Source: a virus
IMG/VR virus record: IMGVR_UViG_3300032116_000088
Location: 1-64,000 of that record
DNA: 64,000 nucleotides
Reading direction: 5' to 3' (one strand)
Part shown: one piece after another, positions 15,379 through 22,478 of the stretch
Numbering within the stretch: the stretch's first letter is position 1
Layout of the letters: every line of letters begins with the position of its first letter
Program-made: the position numbers and the translations under genes
The notes under the pieces: generated by a model
Told to the model about the DNA's origin: nothing
What the model saw: only the letters and a program-made list of their open reading frames with translations
Databases searched by the model: none

Positions 15379-17904
15379 ATGGCTAGAAGTATACTCACTC
15401 CGCTAACTATAACTACTGGTGGAAACACTATAACATCCTCCGCAGCTGCATCAGTGCCTTTGGTACTAAAAGGTGCAGCTAGCCAGTCTGGAAGTTTGCT
15501 GTCTTTTCAGAACGATAGCGGAACCGTTATAGGTAACTTCACCGCTCCAGTTAACAACGTCCCTAGACTAAATCTCGGGTCAACTGATTTAGGTGCAACT
15601 GTAGGTATCAACGGTCACGCAACTGGTGGAGTCACACTAGCTATTAAAGCAATCGCGTCCCAGACCGCCGATATGCAACAGTGGATTAACAGCGGAAACT
15701 CCGTGCTTGCCAAGGTAGACCAAAATGGTTTTGCTGTGTTTGGTGGAGCCACAGTACTTTCTAACTCTGTTCTTTCTGTGTCCCCTTATGGAACTACGCA
15801 AGTAGGATTAACCATAAAGGCCACTAGCGGTCAAAGTGCTAATCTACAAAACTGGCAGGATAGCACACCCACTACAGTTACAAGCATAAACTCCGCTGGC
15901 TTATTCTCTACTACTAGAAACATAACAATTGCTGAGACAAATGCTGGAGAAAACGCGCTTGTTATTCGAGCTGCTTCAAACCACACGGGCTACCTCACTC
16001 TTTGGCAAAACTCTTCTTCTGTAAACGTAGCTGGCATAAACGCCCCAGGTCAAGTATGGACTGGGTCTTCATTGCCAGTTAATGGTTCCACAACTGTTGC
16101 AATCAACACTCAAACTCCAACAGGCACAACAAATATTACAATTACAACTGCCGCAGCCCACGGTATTTCTGTTGGCCAAAACGTTACTATTGCTGGAATT
16201 ACTCCGTCAGGTTACAATGGAAACTGGATTGCTCAGTCTGGAACTACTGGGTCTACCCTTGTAGTAAACATCGGTTCTAACCCCGGAGCTATCACAGTTG
16301 CAGGAACCGTTGCTCAATCCGCTCAAATATCTTCAACCCCTTCATCCACAAACGCTACTGGCTTAGTAATTAAAGCACTAGCAAGCCATGCAGCAAATTT
16401 ATTTGAGGTACAGTCTAGCACCGGCTCAGTTTTAGCCAGAATTGCATCCACCGGTCAGTTCTTAGCTCCTAGCATTGTTGGTAGCGCTTTCCAAATAACT
16501 TCTGGAGGTGTGTTTTCTAATGGCTCTACTTCTGCTCCTGCAAATACACAAGCCTATTTCTTAACTACTGCTGCAACTAACGTGGGTCTTGTTGTTCGCG
16601 GTGCAGCAAGCCAATCCGCCGATACATTCCAAATACAGAACTCCTCGGGCACCGTACTAGCAAAAGTAGACTCTGGTGGAGTTATTTCTACAAGCAGTTT
16701 TTATAACTTTACTAACTCAACAAACGGTATTGCTGTTCAAGGAACTTATGCATTGCGGTTCAATGGAACTTTGTCAAACTTTGGAACTGGAACAGTCACT
16801 GGTACAAAAGTAGCTATAACTAATGACACCGCTGGTAATACAGGTTTGCGTGTTCAGGGTGCAGCAAGCCAAACAGCCAATCTCCAAGAGTGGCAGGACT
16901 CAAGCGGAAACGTTCTTTTAGCTATTACATCAAGCGGAGGAATTGGAACCTCCGGGTTAACCGCAATAAGAATAGACGCTAACAGAAACGTAGCACTTAA
17001 TTCAAACTCTGGTTCATATGGAAATGGTCAAGCAGTTACGTTTATTGGAAATGCCACCACGGCACCAACAGCCAACCCAACTGGCGGTGGAGTTCTTTTT
17101 GTTGAAACAGGCGCTCTAAAGTACCGTGGAACATCTGGCTCTGCTGCAACAATTGTAAATGCTGATGGAACTATGTCGGGTGGTGGTGGCTCATTTACTG
17201 GCGGTACACTAACAAGCAACCTCACTCTAGCTGCTGGAACAACTTCACTTTCACCACTAACATTCCAGTCAGGAACAAACCTGACCACAGTTACTGCTGG
17301 TGCTAACGAGTATGACGGAACGGTTTTCTATCAGACCTCTAACACTAACCCTGGTAGAGCATTAGCAACACAAAACTACTATTACGCTTCTAGTTCCTCT
17401 TGGTTGCCAGATTTCTTTAATTCTGGAAGCGTTCAAGGTATGCTTGGTGGTGCTACAAAAGGCATTACTCTTGCTGCTGGAACTACTTACGAGTATGAAC
17501 TTTATGCAACTGTTCAACATCAGTTTATTTCTAATACTGGTGTCACAGGAACTTATCAAATGGTATCTAGTACAGTTTCTGGTTCTCCTACAGTTGCCGT
17601 AGTTCATCAGGTAGATTATGGTAGCAACACCACAAACTTTACAACTGCAACAACTCTAACCACTGTTAGGACCACAGGAACAGTAGTATTTTCTGCAGCA
17701 ATATCTTCTGGTTCTAGATATAACTTCTTGAGGGCTAAGGGTATAATTAGAGTAACCGGAACAGGAACAGCAAAAGTATATCCGGGAATATCTACATCTC
17801 AAGTTGGAGCGTCTGACAATATTTGGACAGTTCAAGAAGGTTTAGTATTCAAATTAACTCCAATTGGAAATGGTACAGCAACTACTGTAGGAACGTGGGC
17901 ATAA
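15379..17904 (+). CDS. Large fibre protein with seven 36-residue repeats and an inserted beta module
   Basis: The 841-residue protein is a second fibre, separated from the first by 9 bases. It carries seven copies of a repeat of the form LVIKAAASQSANLQxWQNSSGxVLAKVDSxG. One copy of the recurrent AAHG-type beta module lies between repeats 4 and 5. The C-terminal ~170 residues form a distinct domain ending in FKLTPIGNGTATTVGTWA, closely matching the end of the fibre encoded at 18090-19202. It is probably trimeric, with the C-terminal domain as the receptor-contact tip. The attachment point (neck, capsid or baseplate) cannot be told from sequence. Confidence 0.83.
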   Translation: MARSILTPLTITTGGNTITSSAAASVPLVLKGAASQSGSLLSFQNDSGTVIGNFTAPVNNVPRLNLGSTDLGATVGINGHATGGVTLAIKAIASQTADMQQWINSGNSVLAKVDQNGFAVFGGATVLSNSVLSVSPYGTTQVGLTIKATSGQSANLQNWQDSTPTTVTSINSAGLFSTTRNITIAETNAGENALVIRAASNHTGYLTLWQNSSSVNVAGINAPGQVWTGSSLPVNGSTTVAINTQTPTGTTNITITTAAAHGISVGQNVTIAGITPSGYNGNWIAQSGTTGSTLVVNIGSNPGAITVAGTVAQSAQISSTPSSTNATGLVIKALASHAANLFEVQSSTGSVLARIASTGQFLAPSIVGSAFQITSGGVFSNGSTSAPANTQAYFLTTAATNVGLVVRGAASQSADTFQIQNSSGTVLAKVDSGGVISTSSFYNFTNSTNGIAVQGTYALRFNGTLSNFGTGTVTGTKVAITNDTAGNTGLRVQGAASQTANLQEWQDSSGNVLLAITSSGGIGTSGLTAIRIDANRNVALNSNSGSYGNGQAVTFIGNATTAPTANPTGGGVLFVETGALKYRGTSGSAATIVNADGTMSGGGGSFTGGTLTSNLTLAAGTTSLSPLTFQSGTNLTTVTAGANEYDGTVFYQTSNTNPGRALATQNYYYASSSSWLPDFFNSGSVQGMLGGATKGITLAAGTTYEYELYATVQHQFISNTGVTGTYQMVSSTVSGSPTVAVVHQVDYGSNTTNFTTATTLTTVRTTGTVVFSAAISSGSRYNFLRAKGIIRVTGTGTAKVYPGISTSQVGASDNIWTVQEGLVFKLTPIGNGTATTVGTWA
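15457..16950 (+). repeat. Seven degenerate fibre repeats
   Basis: Repeat copies begin near 15457, 15633, 15800, 15955, 16360, 16585 and 16843. Each encodes an LxIxAxAS(Q/H)xAxLxxWQ core then a SGxVLAxIxSxG strand pair. Spacing is irregular, with the larger gap (15955 to 16360) accounted for by the inserted beta module. Confidence 0.75.
16111..16320 (+). repeat. Recurrent beta module, copy 3 (inside fibre)
   Basis: The encoded segment shows NITITTAAAHGISVGQNVTI followed by AGITPSGYNGNWIAQSG and TLVVNIG, the full module signature. It sits between two copies of the unrelated 36-residue fibre repeat. Confidence 0.75.
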
Positions 17905-18050
17905 TGAATGAAATAAAAGAATTACTTGAAACATGGAAAGAAGAAGGATTAGTAAATCCAGACTCTTTAGAAAAGGCTTATGATGCCCTTATTGCGCTTG
18001 TAAATAAGGTTGAAGAGCTTGAAGCTCAAGTTCAGGCTCTTTCAAACTAA
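17904..18050 (+). CDS. Small coiled-coil protein (48 aa)
   Basis: It starts at ATG 17904 in a TAATG overlap with the fibre stop. The product is 48 acidic residues with a clear heptad pattern (LEKAYDALIALVNKVEELEAQVQAL). It may be a fibre assembly chaperone or a small trimerisation partner, given its coupling to the fibre gene. It is not recognised as a known family. Confidence 0.65.
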   Translation: MNEIKELLETWKEEGLVNPDSLEKAYDALIALVNKVEELEAQVQALSN

Positions 18051-18089
18051 ATTTGCCCCTACAATTAATATAGAACTTTAGGAGATATC

Positions 18090-19202
18090 GTGGCTTATCC
18101 ATCCGAAATAAAGTCGTTTACTTTTAAACGAAACAACATTGATAAAGTCGTTGCAGACGACGTAAACGTTCTGTATACAGAAGTTACTGCTATTGAACAG
18201 CAACTTGGAGGTGTGGGCTCTGGTGGTATTGGTGTTACAACAAGTACTTGGGGTACAGGTACTTTCAGCACCTCTGTGGCTAACTGGTTTGTAAATGATG
18301 GATTAGCTGCTAGACTAAAAAATATTGAGGCTGGATTATACGCAACCTTAGTTACTGGCTCTGCTTCTGCAGCCAAACTAACTACCCCAATTTCAGTTAA
18401 TGGAACTACTGGAGTAGATTGGTCTTCTTCGTCATATACTTTTACTGCAGCTGCAGGCACTCTAACTGGAACTACACTTAACTCAACTGTAACGGCATCA
18501 AGCCTAACTTCTGTTGGAACGTTAACTAATTTAGTTGTAACAGGCTCATCGGGAACATCGGCACCTATTAAACTATCTTCTGGTACTAATATAGGTACTT
18601 TAGCAGCTGGTGCTATTGAATATGATGGAAACGTCTTTACTTTTATACCAAATACTTCAACTGGTAGAGCAATTACTCCCTCTTCTTATTATTACACTTA
18701 TTACGGAAATTCAGGTGCACTTGGAGGAATTACTTCTCCATATGGTTTTAAACGATTGACTTTGGCTGCAAATACTGCATACGAATATGAAGGTATGTAC
18801 GTTTTTAGTTTTAATGATGCTGCTGATGTGTCCCCAGTAAGCTCTTATCCAATATTTAAGATACAAGGAACAGCAACTATTGCTAATAGTAATATTGACG
18901 TTGTTTTTTGGTGCTCTACTTTAGGGTCACTAACTGCAACATCAGCTAGAAGCATCTCCGAGGTTGTTACTGTAGGAAATACTAATATTAATTTAGAGAA
19001 TACTACAGCCAATACCTCTCTTAGAGTTGGAGTAGTTAAATGGAAAGGCATCTTAAGAAATCAACAAGCTAGTACTGGGACTGTATTTGCAACTATTCTT
19101 GGAAGTGCGGCTGGCTCACAAACAATTCTAAAAGATGGTTCTTTTATAAAACTAACTCCTATTGGAATAGACACTGTAGCAACTGTTGGTGTGTGGACTT
19201 AA
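18090..19202 (+). CDS. Third fibre protein sharing a tip domain with the second
   Basis: It starts at GTG 18090, after a TTAGGAG site. The 370-residue protein begins with a segment of the kind found in fibres or adaptors (SFTFKRNNIDKVVADDVN, then YTEVTAIEQQL). A Gly/Thr/Ser-rich beta region follows. The C-terminal ~150 residues (TAYEYEGMYVFSF, WKGILRN, SFIKLTPIGIDTVATVGVWT) match the C-terminus of the 15379-17904 protein in order and motif. It is likely a shorter fibre with a homologous receptor-binding or assembly tip. Confidence 0.8.
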   Translation: MAYPSEIKSFTFKRNNIDKVVADDVNVLYTEVTAIEQQLGGVGSGGIGVTTSTWGTGTFSTSVANWFVNDGLAARLKNIEAGLYATLVTGSASAAKLTTPISVNGTTGVDWSSSSYTFTAAAGTLTGTTLNSTVTASSLTSVGTLTNLVVTGSSGTSAPIKLSSGTNIGTLAAGAIEYDGNVFTFIPNTSTGRAITPSSYYYTYYGNSGALGGITSPYGFKRLTLAANTAYEYEGMYVFSFNDAADVSPVSSYPIFKIQGTATIANSNIDVVFWCSTLGSLTATSARSISEVVTVGNTNINLENTTANTSLRVGVVKWKGILRNQQASTGTVFATILGSAAGSQTILKDGSFIKLTPIGIDTVATVGVWT

Positions 19203-19768
19203 TGAGAGGCGCTAAACTTCAAGGAAGGTTTAACCTAGACTACGAAAGTAAGTCTATGTATGAAGGCATAGCCGAGGACCTTGGAGGCACCGTAGGTGTA
19301 GAGGTGGACTGGTTTAGATGGCAAAATTATTACCTAGAAGAAAATTTTGATGATATTGTAGACCCAATTTATGACGTTTCATCTTCAGAGCCTAATAAAG
19401 GTAGAAGATGGATGCTTCCATTTAAAATGCCTGCAGTTATGGCCCAGTTTGTTCGTGGTACCAACGTCATGAACGAACGTGGTTTCTATGTAACTGACAC
19501 ACTTCGCCTAGTTATTAACATTGGCGATGCACAAAGACTTCTTCCAAGTCTAATTACTGATTCAAACAATCATATTAAAGATAGAATTATATATCGTGGA
19601 GAAGTTTTTGTTCCTACACGAGTTCTTCCTCGTGGCTCATTTGGATACAACTTTGCTGTTCTAACTGTAGACTGCAACCAGATGAACCCAGAAGAACTAG
19701 TAAACGACCCGCAATTCCAGACATATGCCTCAGCATCTGTCCCTAATCCTAGGATTAATAATGGCTAA
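19202..19768 (+). CDS. Putative neck or head-completion protein
   Basis: ATG 19202 overlaps the previous stop (TTAATGA) and is preferred over an ATG nine bases upstream. The 188-residue protein is compact and well folded-looking. It contains an aromatic N-terminal segment (VEVDWFRWQNYYLEENFDD), then FKMPAVMAQFVRG, and an RLVINIGDAQRLLP/DRIIYRGEVFVPTRV strand region. The position between fibre and tail genes suits a neck or tail-terminator component of T4-like type. Assignment is by position only. Confidence 0.6.
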   Translation: MRGAKLQGRFNLDYESKSMYEGIAEDLGGTVGVEVDWFRWQNYYLEENFDDIVDPIYDVSSSEPNKGRRWMLPFKMPAVMAQFVRGTNVMNERGFYVTDTLRLVINIGDAQRLLPSLITDSNNHIKDRIIYRGEVFVPTRVLPRGSFGYNFAVLTVDCNQMNPEELVNDPQFQTYASASVPNPRINNG

Positions 19769-19913
19769 AGTAAAATTAAAAAGTATTAAAACTAATGAAC
19801 AAAACCCCAAAGATAATATTGGTAGGGGTGGCAAAGTAGTTATGGAACGCCATAAAGGCAATGTTCCTAAAAAACCACTTAAAATGAAGAATCTTCAGAA
19901 GAGGAGTAAATAA
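19761..19913 (+). CDS. Lysine-rich microprotein 1 (50 aa)
   Basis: It is the first member of a twelve-gene array. ATG 19761 overlaps the previous gene by 8 bases; an in-frame ATG 36 bases upstream would overlap more. It is very basic (MAKVKLKSIKTNEQNPK start, KKPLKMKNLQKRSK end). No fold is recognised. The last base of its stop is the first base of the next ATG. Confidence 0.7.
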   Translation: MAKVKLKSIKTNEQNPKDNIGRGGKVVMERHKGNVPKKPLKMKNLQKRSK

Positions 19914-20215
19914 TGACTAGTCACAAGAAAACCCATTCAAAGAAAGACCCACGCTTAGCTCGTGCCGGAGTATCTGGGTATAATAAGCCAAAGCGTACAC
20001 CTGGAGCTAAAAAGTCACACATCGTGGTTGCTAAAGAAGGTGACCAAGTTAAAACTATTAGATTTGGTCAGCAGGGTGTTTCAGGCTCGCCTAAGAAAAA
20101 GGGTGAATCAGAGGCTTACCGTAAGCGCCGTGAGTCCTTTAAGGCTCGTCACGCAAAGAACATTGCCAAGGGCAAAATGTCTGCGGCTTACTGGGCCGAT
20201 AAGGTTAAATGGTAA
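19913..20215 (+). CDS. Lysine-rich small protein 2 (100 aa), conserved phage-type family
   Basis: The 100-residue protein is basic. Its second half (RFGQQGVSGSPKKKGESEAY followed by SFKARHAKNIAKGKMSAAYW) has a pattern I recognise from small uncharacterised proteins of diverse phages, ending in the sequence ADKVKW. The conserved aromatic-lysine ending argues for a real fold. It probably binds nucleic acid, inferred from charge. It overlaps the next start by one base. Confidence 0.75.
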   Translation: MTSHKKTHSKKDPRLARAGVSGYNKPKRTPGAKKSHIVVAKEGDQVKTIRFGQQGVSGSPKKKGESEAYRKRRESFKARHAKNIAKGKMSAAYWADKVKW

Positions 20216-20472
20216 TGCCTAAGATTAGAACTCAAGATGGCGTAGGCCACAAAGTTACCAAAAAGAAAACCGATAAAGGTATTGGTAAAAAGGGTGACAT
20301 TATTGTTGACCACACCTCAAAGCAGGGTGGCAAGTACGATAAAATGAATCTGACCAAGGTTGCTGGGTCTAAAACTGTTAAAGAAGGCGTTAAGGCAACT
20401 CGTAAATGGCACAAAGAAAACCCACAGAAGAAGGCTAAAAATGGCAGCAAAAAAACCAGTAAAAAAGACTAA
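20215..20472 (+). CDS. Lysine-rich small protein 3 (85 aa)
   Basis: ATG 20215 is chosen because it forms the TAATG overlap typical of the array; another in-frame ATG lies two codons upstream. The protein has alternating lysine and glycine/threonine (KKKTDKGIGKKGDIIVDHTS), a KYDKMNLTKVAGSKTVKEG middle and a poly-lysine C-terminus (KKAKNGSKKTSKKD). The function is unknown. It overlaps the next gene by 32 bases. Confidence 0.7.
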   Translation: MPKIRTQDGVGHKVTKKKTDKGIGKKGDIIVDHTSKQGGKYDKMNLTKVAGSKTVKEGVKATRKWHKENPQKKAKNGSKKTSKKD

Positions 20473-20641
20473 GTCTAAGGTTAACGAAGCTGGCAATTAC
20501 ACCAAGCCAGAACTCCGTAAATCATTATTTAAAAAGATTAAAGCAGGAACTAAAGGTGGAGACCCAGGTGAATGGTCTGCTCGTAAAGCTCAGCTTCTTG
20601 CTAGTGAATATAAGAAGGCTGGCGGAGGCTACAAGAACTAA
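20441..20641 (+). CDS. Lysine-rich small protein 4 (66 aa), GGDPGEWSARKAQL family
   Basis: ATG 20441 is inside the previous gene in another frame; earlier in-frame starts would overlap much more. After a lysine-rich lead (KKPVKKTKSKV), the domain TKPELRKSLFKKIKAGTKGG then PGEWSARKAQLLASEYKKAGGGY is a compact helical motif. I have seen this motif in small proteins of large viruses and bacteria, in a DUF-type family whose name I cannot give with confidence. It may bind nucleic acid. Confidence 0.72.
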   Translation: MAAKKPVKKTKSKVNEAGNYTKPELRKSLFKKIKAGTKGGDPGEWSARKAQLLASEYKKAGGGYKN

Positions 20642-20877
20642 TGGCTAAAGCAAGGTCCCAGCAGTCCCTAGATAAGTGGACTAAGGAGAAGTGGAGAACC
20701 TCAGATGGTAAACCATCTAAGGGTAAAAAACGCTATCTTCCTTCTGCTGCTTGGGATGCTTTAACTCCTGCAGAAAAGAAAGCTACTAACAGGGCTAAGG
20801 CTAAAGGAAACAAAAAGGGCAAACAATTTGTAGCCCAGCCAAAGAAAATTGCTAAGAAAGCTGCAAGGTACAGATAA
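20641..20877 (+). CDS. Lysine-rich small protein 5 (78 aa), W-x-x-x-KWRT family
   Basis: The 78-residue protein has a recognisable pattern: SLDKWTKEKWRTSDGKPSKG, KRYLPSAAWDALTPAEKKAT, then NRAKAKG and a basic RKIAKKAARYR-like end. This is a conserved small basic family seen in phages, giant viruses and some bacteria, with unknown function as far as I know. One-base overlaps bind it to both neighbours. Confidence 0.75.
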   Translation: MAKARSQQSLDKWTKEKWRTSDGKPSKGKKRYLPSAAWDALTPAEKKATNRAKAKGNKKGKQFVAQPKKIAKKAARYR

Positions 20878-21158
20878 TGGCAGAGACTAAAAGATTTGGT
20901 CCATATAAAGGCTCTAAAGCCAATGGTGGTCGTCCTATCTACGTTTACAAGACAAAGGGCAAAGATGGTAAATGGCATACTACTTCTAAAAATAAAGCTC
21001 GTGCAGAGTATGAAGAGAAAAATGGAAAATTACCGCGTAATGTAGATGTAGACCATAAAAACAATAAACATGCTGATGACCGTAAATCTAATCTAAGGCC
21101 GTTAAAGCATGGTAAGAACACCGCCAAAGAAAACAGGCGGAGAGCAGGAAAGAAATAA
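20877..21158 (+). CDS. HNH-type nuclease within the lysine-rich array
   Basis: The 93-residue protein carries an HNH signature. NVDVDHKNN has Asp59-His60 and is followed by RKSNLRPLKHGKNTAKENRR, the conserved N-L-R-P and second Asn region of HNH endonucleases. The N-terminus (RFGPYKGSKANGGRPIYVY) is basic and beta-rich, as in phage HNH proteins that bind DNA before the His-metal finger. Like its neighbours it is lysine-rich and fully coupled by TAATG overlaps, so it behaves as a member of the array rather than an obvious intruder. Possible roles are packaging nuclease, homing endonuclease or host-DNA degradation. Confidence 0.8.
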   Translation: MAETKRFGPYKGSKANGGRPIYVYKTKGKDGKWHTTSKNKARAEYEEKNGKLPRNVDVDHKNNKHADDRKSNLRPLKHGKNTAKENRRRAGKK

Positions 21159-21325
21159 TGGCTAAAGAAAAAATGTGTTCATGTGGAAAGTGTGCTGCCT
21201 GTAAAGCTCGCATGAAAAAGAAGGGTTCAAAGACTACTAAGCTTGCTGCTATGTACGGCGACAAGAAGAAGGTTACCCGTGGCGATGTGATTACTGCCGC
21301 CAAAATGAAAAAGGGCAAGAAGTAA
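21158..21325 (+). CDS. Cys-cluster microprotein (55 aa)
   Basis: The 55-residue protein starts in TAATG with the HNH gene and ends in TAATG with the next. The N-terminus has four cysteines in MCSCGKCAACKAR (C-x-C-x2-C-x2-C), suited to one zinc ion. The rest is lysine-rich with KKVTRGDVITAAK. The same Cys cluster recurs in two other proteins of this array (21534 and 21738). Confidence 0.7.
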   Translation: MAKEKMCSCGKCAACKARMKKKGSKTTKLAAMYGDKKKVTRGDVITAAKMKKGKK

Positions 21326-21534
21326 TGGCAAGTAAAAAGAAATCCGTTCCTGGTGAAGGAACCCGGTTTAAAAAGCTAGAAGCTAAACTAGAGAAGTCTG
21401 GTAAAAGCGAAAAGGCTGCTAAGGCTATTGCTGCTGCTATTGGACGTAAAAAGTACGGCTCATCTGATATGGCAAAAGCCTCAGCTGCTGGTCGTAAAGG
21501 TAAAGTTCACCGTATGAAGAAAGGTGGCAAATAA
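21325..21534 (+). CDS. Lysine-rich small protein 7 (69 aa), AIGRKKYG family
   Basis: The 69-residue protein has a helical centre, KSEKAAKAIAAAIGRKKYGSSDMAKASAAG. This resembles small phage and bacterial proteins with an AI(A)xxxGRKKYG signature. The flanks are Lys-rich. It has one-base overlaps at both ends. It is a plausible DNA-compacting or RNA-binding protein, by composition only. Confidence 0.72.
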   Translation: MASKKKSVPGEGTRFKKLEAKLEKSGKSEKAAKAIAAAIGRKKYGSSDMAKASAAGRKGKVHRMKKGGK

Positions 21535-21593
21535 TGACTGATTGTACTTGCGAAAATTGCCAATGCAGTAAAAAAGAAGAAAACAATGGCTAA
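21534..21593 (+). CDS. Tiny Cys-cluster peptide (19 aa)
   Basis: A 19-residue frame begins in a TAATG overlap and encodes MTDCTCENCQCSKKEENNG. The C-x-C-x2-C-x-C spacing resembles the two neighbouring Cys-cluster proteins. It is included because the start is coupled in the same way as every other gene in the array and the motif is repeated. Translation of so short a frame is unproven. Confidence 0.42.
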   Translation: MTDCTCENCQCSKKEENNG

Positions 21594-21735
21594 AGAAATT
21601 AAGATTAAAAAAGCTAAAAATACTAAGCTTAAAGTTAAAGCTAATCCTCTAACTAAATCGCATAATGTCGGTAAAGTTAACTCTAAAAAAGCCTCTAAAC
21701 CGGGCAATATGCCCTCTAACTATGGAGTGAAGTAA
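21586..21735 (+). CDS. Lysine-rich microprotein 9 (49 aa)
   Basis: ATG 21586 overlaps the preceding 19-residue frame by 8 bases. Fourteen of 49 residues are lysine (AKEIKIKKAKNTKLKVKA start). The middle and end (SHNVGKV, NMPSNYGVK) are polar. No fold is recognised; the composition is like ribosomal-protein tails or histone-like proteins. Confidence 0.65.
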   Translation: MAKEIKIKKAKNTKLKVKANPLTKSHNVGKVNSKKASKPGNMPSNYGVK

Positions 21736-21737
21736 TT

Positions 21738-21869
21738 ATGGCTAAGAAGTGTGGTTGTGGCGTCTGTCCGGCTTGTAAGGCCTCTAAGAACCCAAATATG
21801 AAGCGTAAGCAAACTCTTACGGTTCGCAATAAGCACAGTAATGCAAAAGCAAGAAAAGGAAGTAAATAA
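21738..21869 (+). CDS. Cys-cluster microprotein (43 aa), second full copy
   Basis: The protein has 43 residues. MAKKCGCGVCPACKASK gives the same C-x-C-x2-C-x2-C cluster as the 21158 gene (MCSCGKCAACKAR), so the two are probably paralogues. The remainder is basic (KRKQTLTVRNKHSNAKARK). It overlaps the next ATG by one base. Confidence 0.68.
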   Translation: MAKKCGCGVCPACKASKNPNMKRKQTLTVRNKHSNAKARKGSK

Positions 21870-22165
21870 TGGCTAAAAAACCATCTTATGAAAAGGGGAA
21901 ATATACCGAATCTAAGGACAAGAAAAAGGATGCAGCAATGCTCCGTAAGGCTGGTCTAACTGAAAAGGATGAGAAGAAGGCTTTTGAAAAGGCTGACAAG
22001 GCTCACGGTGCTAAGAAGAAGCCTAAGACTATGGCTGAAGACAAGAAAATTGATGCCAAGATTATAAAAGGAATTAAGGCTAAAGAAGCCGCTCACGAAA
22101 AGCGTGAGGGTAAAAAGGGCGAAAAGGCCGAAGAGAAGCGTGAAAAGAAGTATAAAAAGAAGTAG
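21869..22165 (+). CDS. Extremely lysine-rich protein (98 aa), last gene of the array
   Basis: Thirty-four of 98 residues are lysine, interleaved with Glu, Ala and Asp, giving long charged helices (EKADKAHGAKKKPKTMAEDK). The C-terminus is RKKYKKK-like. One short segment (AAMLRKAGLTEKDEKKAF) looks like a helix-turn-helix hairpin. A terminator follows 19 bases after the stop, ending the array. It may be a histone H1-like DNA-condensing protein; this is inference from composition. Confidence 0.72.
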   Translation: MAKKPSYEKGKYTESKDKKKDAAMLRKAGLTEKDEKKAFEKADKAHGAKKKPKTMAEDKKIDAKIIKGIKAKEAAHEKREGKKGEKAEEKREKKYKKK

Positions 22166-22184
22166 TTCAACACAAACAAAGTTT

Positions 22185-22214
22185 AGCCAGCGTAATGCTG
22201 GCTTTTCTTTTATT
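22185..22214 (+). terminator. Rho-independent terminator after lysine-rich array
   Basis: AGCCAGC (22185-22191), a GTAAT loop and GCTGGCT (22197-22203) make a perfect 7-bp stem, followed by TTTCTTTTATT. It sits 19 bases after the last array gene and separates it from the tail genes. Confidence 0.85.
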
Positions 22215-22215
22215 C

Positions 22216-22260
22216 TTGAAGTATAGGAACCGTGCGGAACCTATCTACTTATGTAGTTTG
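22216..22260 (+). promoter_or_regulatory. Possible promoter or operator for the tail operon
   Basis: Between the terminator and ATG 22281 there is TTGAAG (22216-22221), a TATCTA box (22242-22247, 20-base spacing) and an overlapping CTAC-TTAT-GTAG inverted repeat. A promoter is expected right after a terminator, but the spacing is long and the boxes are imperfect. Confidence 0.3.
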
Positions 22261-22280
22261 CGCCTGTAAAGGATTTTGCG

Positions 22281-22478
22281 ATGTCTTCTCCAGAATTTAA
22301 ACCCTGGTGGACGAAGGTAAATGAGTACTTGGATTTCCAAGAAAGAAACCAGTTTCTTCAAGGAGCCAATGGAATTAATCCAAACCTTCGCCACGATATA
22401 CTGATGGGTATGCTTAGCTCAGGCTACATAAATAATAAATTCGAAAGACCGCAATCCCATACAGGTAAGAAACCATAG
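22281..22478 (+). CDS. Small unknown protein at start of tail module (65 aa)
   Basis: The 65-residue protein has two likely helices (WWTKVNEYLDFQERNQFLQG and NLRHDILMGMLSSGYI) and a basic C-terminus. The ribosome site is AAAGGA. It overlaps the GTG of the next gene by one base. The function is unknown; it may be a neck or tail-assembly factor from position. Confidence 0.65.
   Translation: MSSPEFKPWWTKVNEYLDFQERNQFLQGANGINPNLRHDILMGMLSSGYINNKFERPQSHTGKKP

Noticed and set aside
15457-16950. Possible diversity-generating retroelement target in the repeated fibre
   Set aside because: No reverse transcriptase or template repeat is visible in the window; the repeats look like ordinary fibre repeats.
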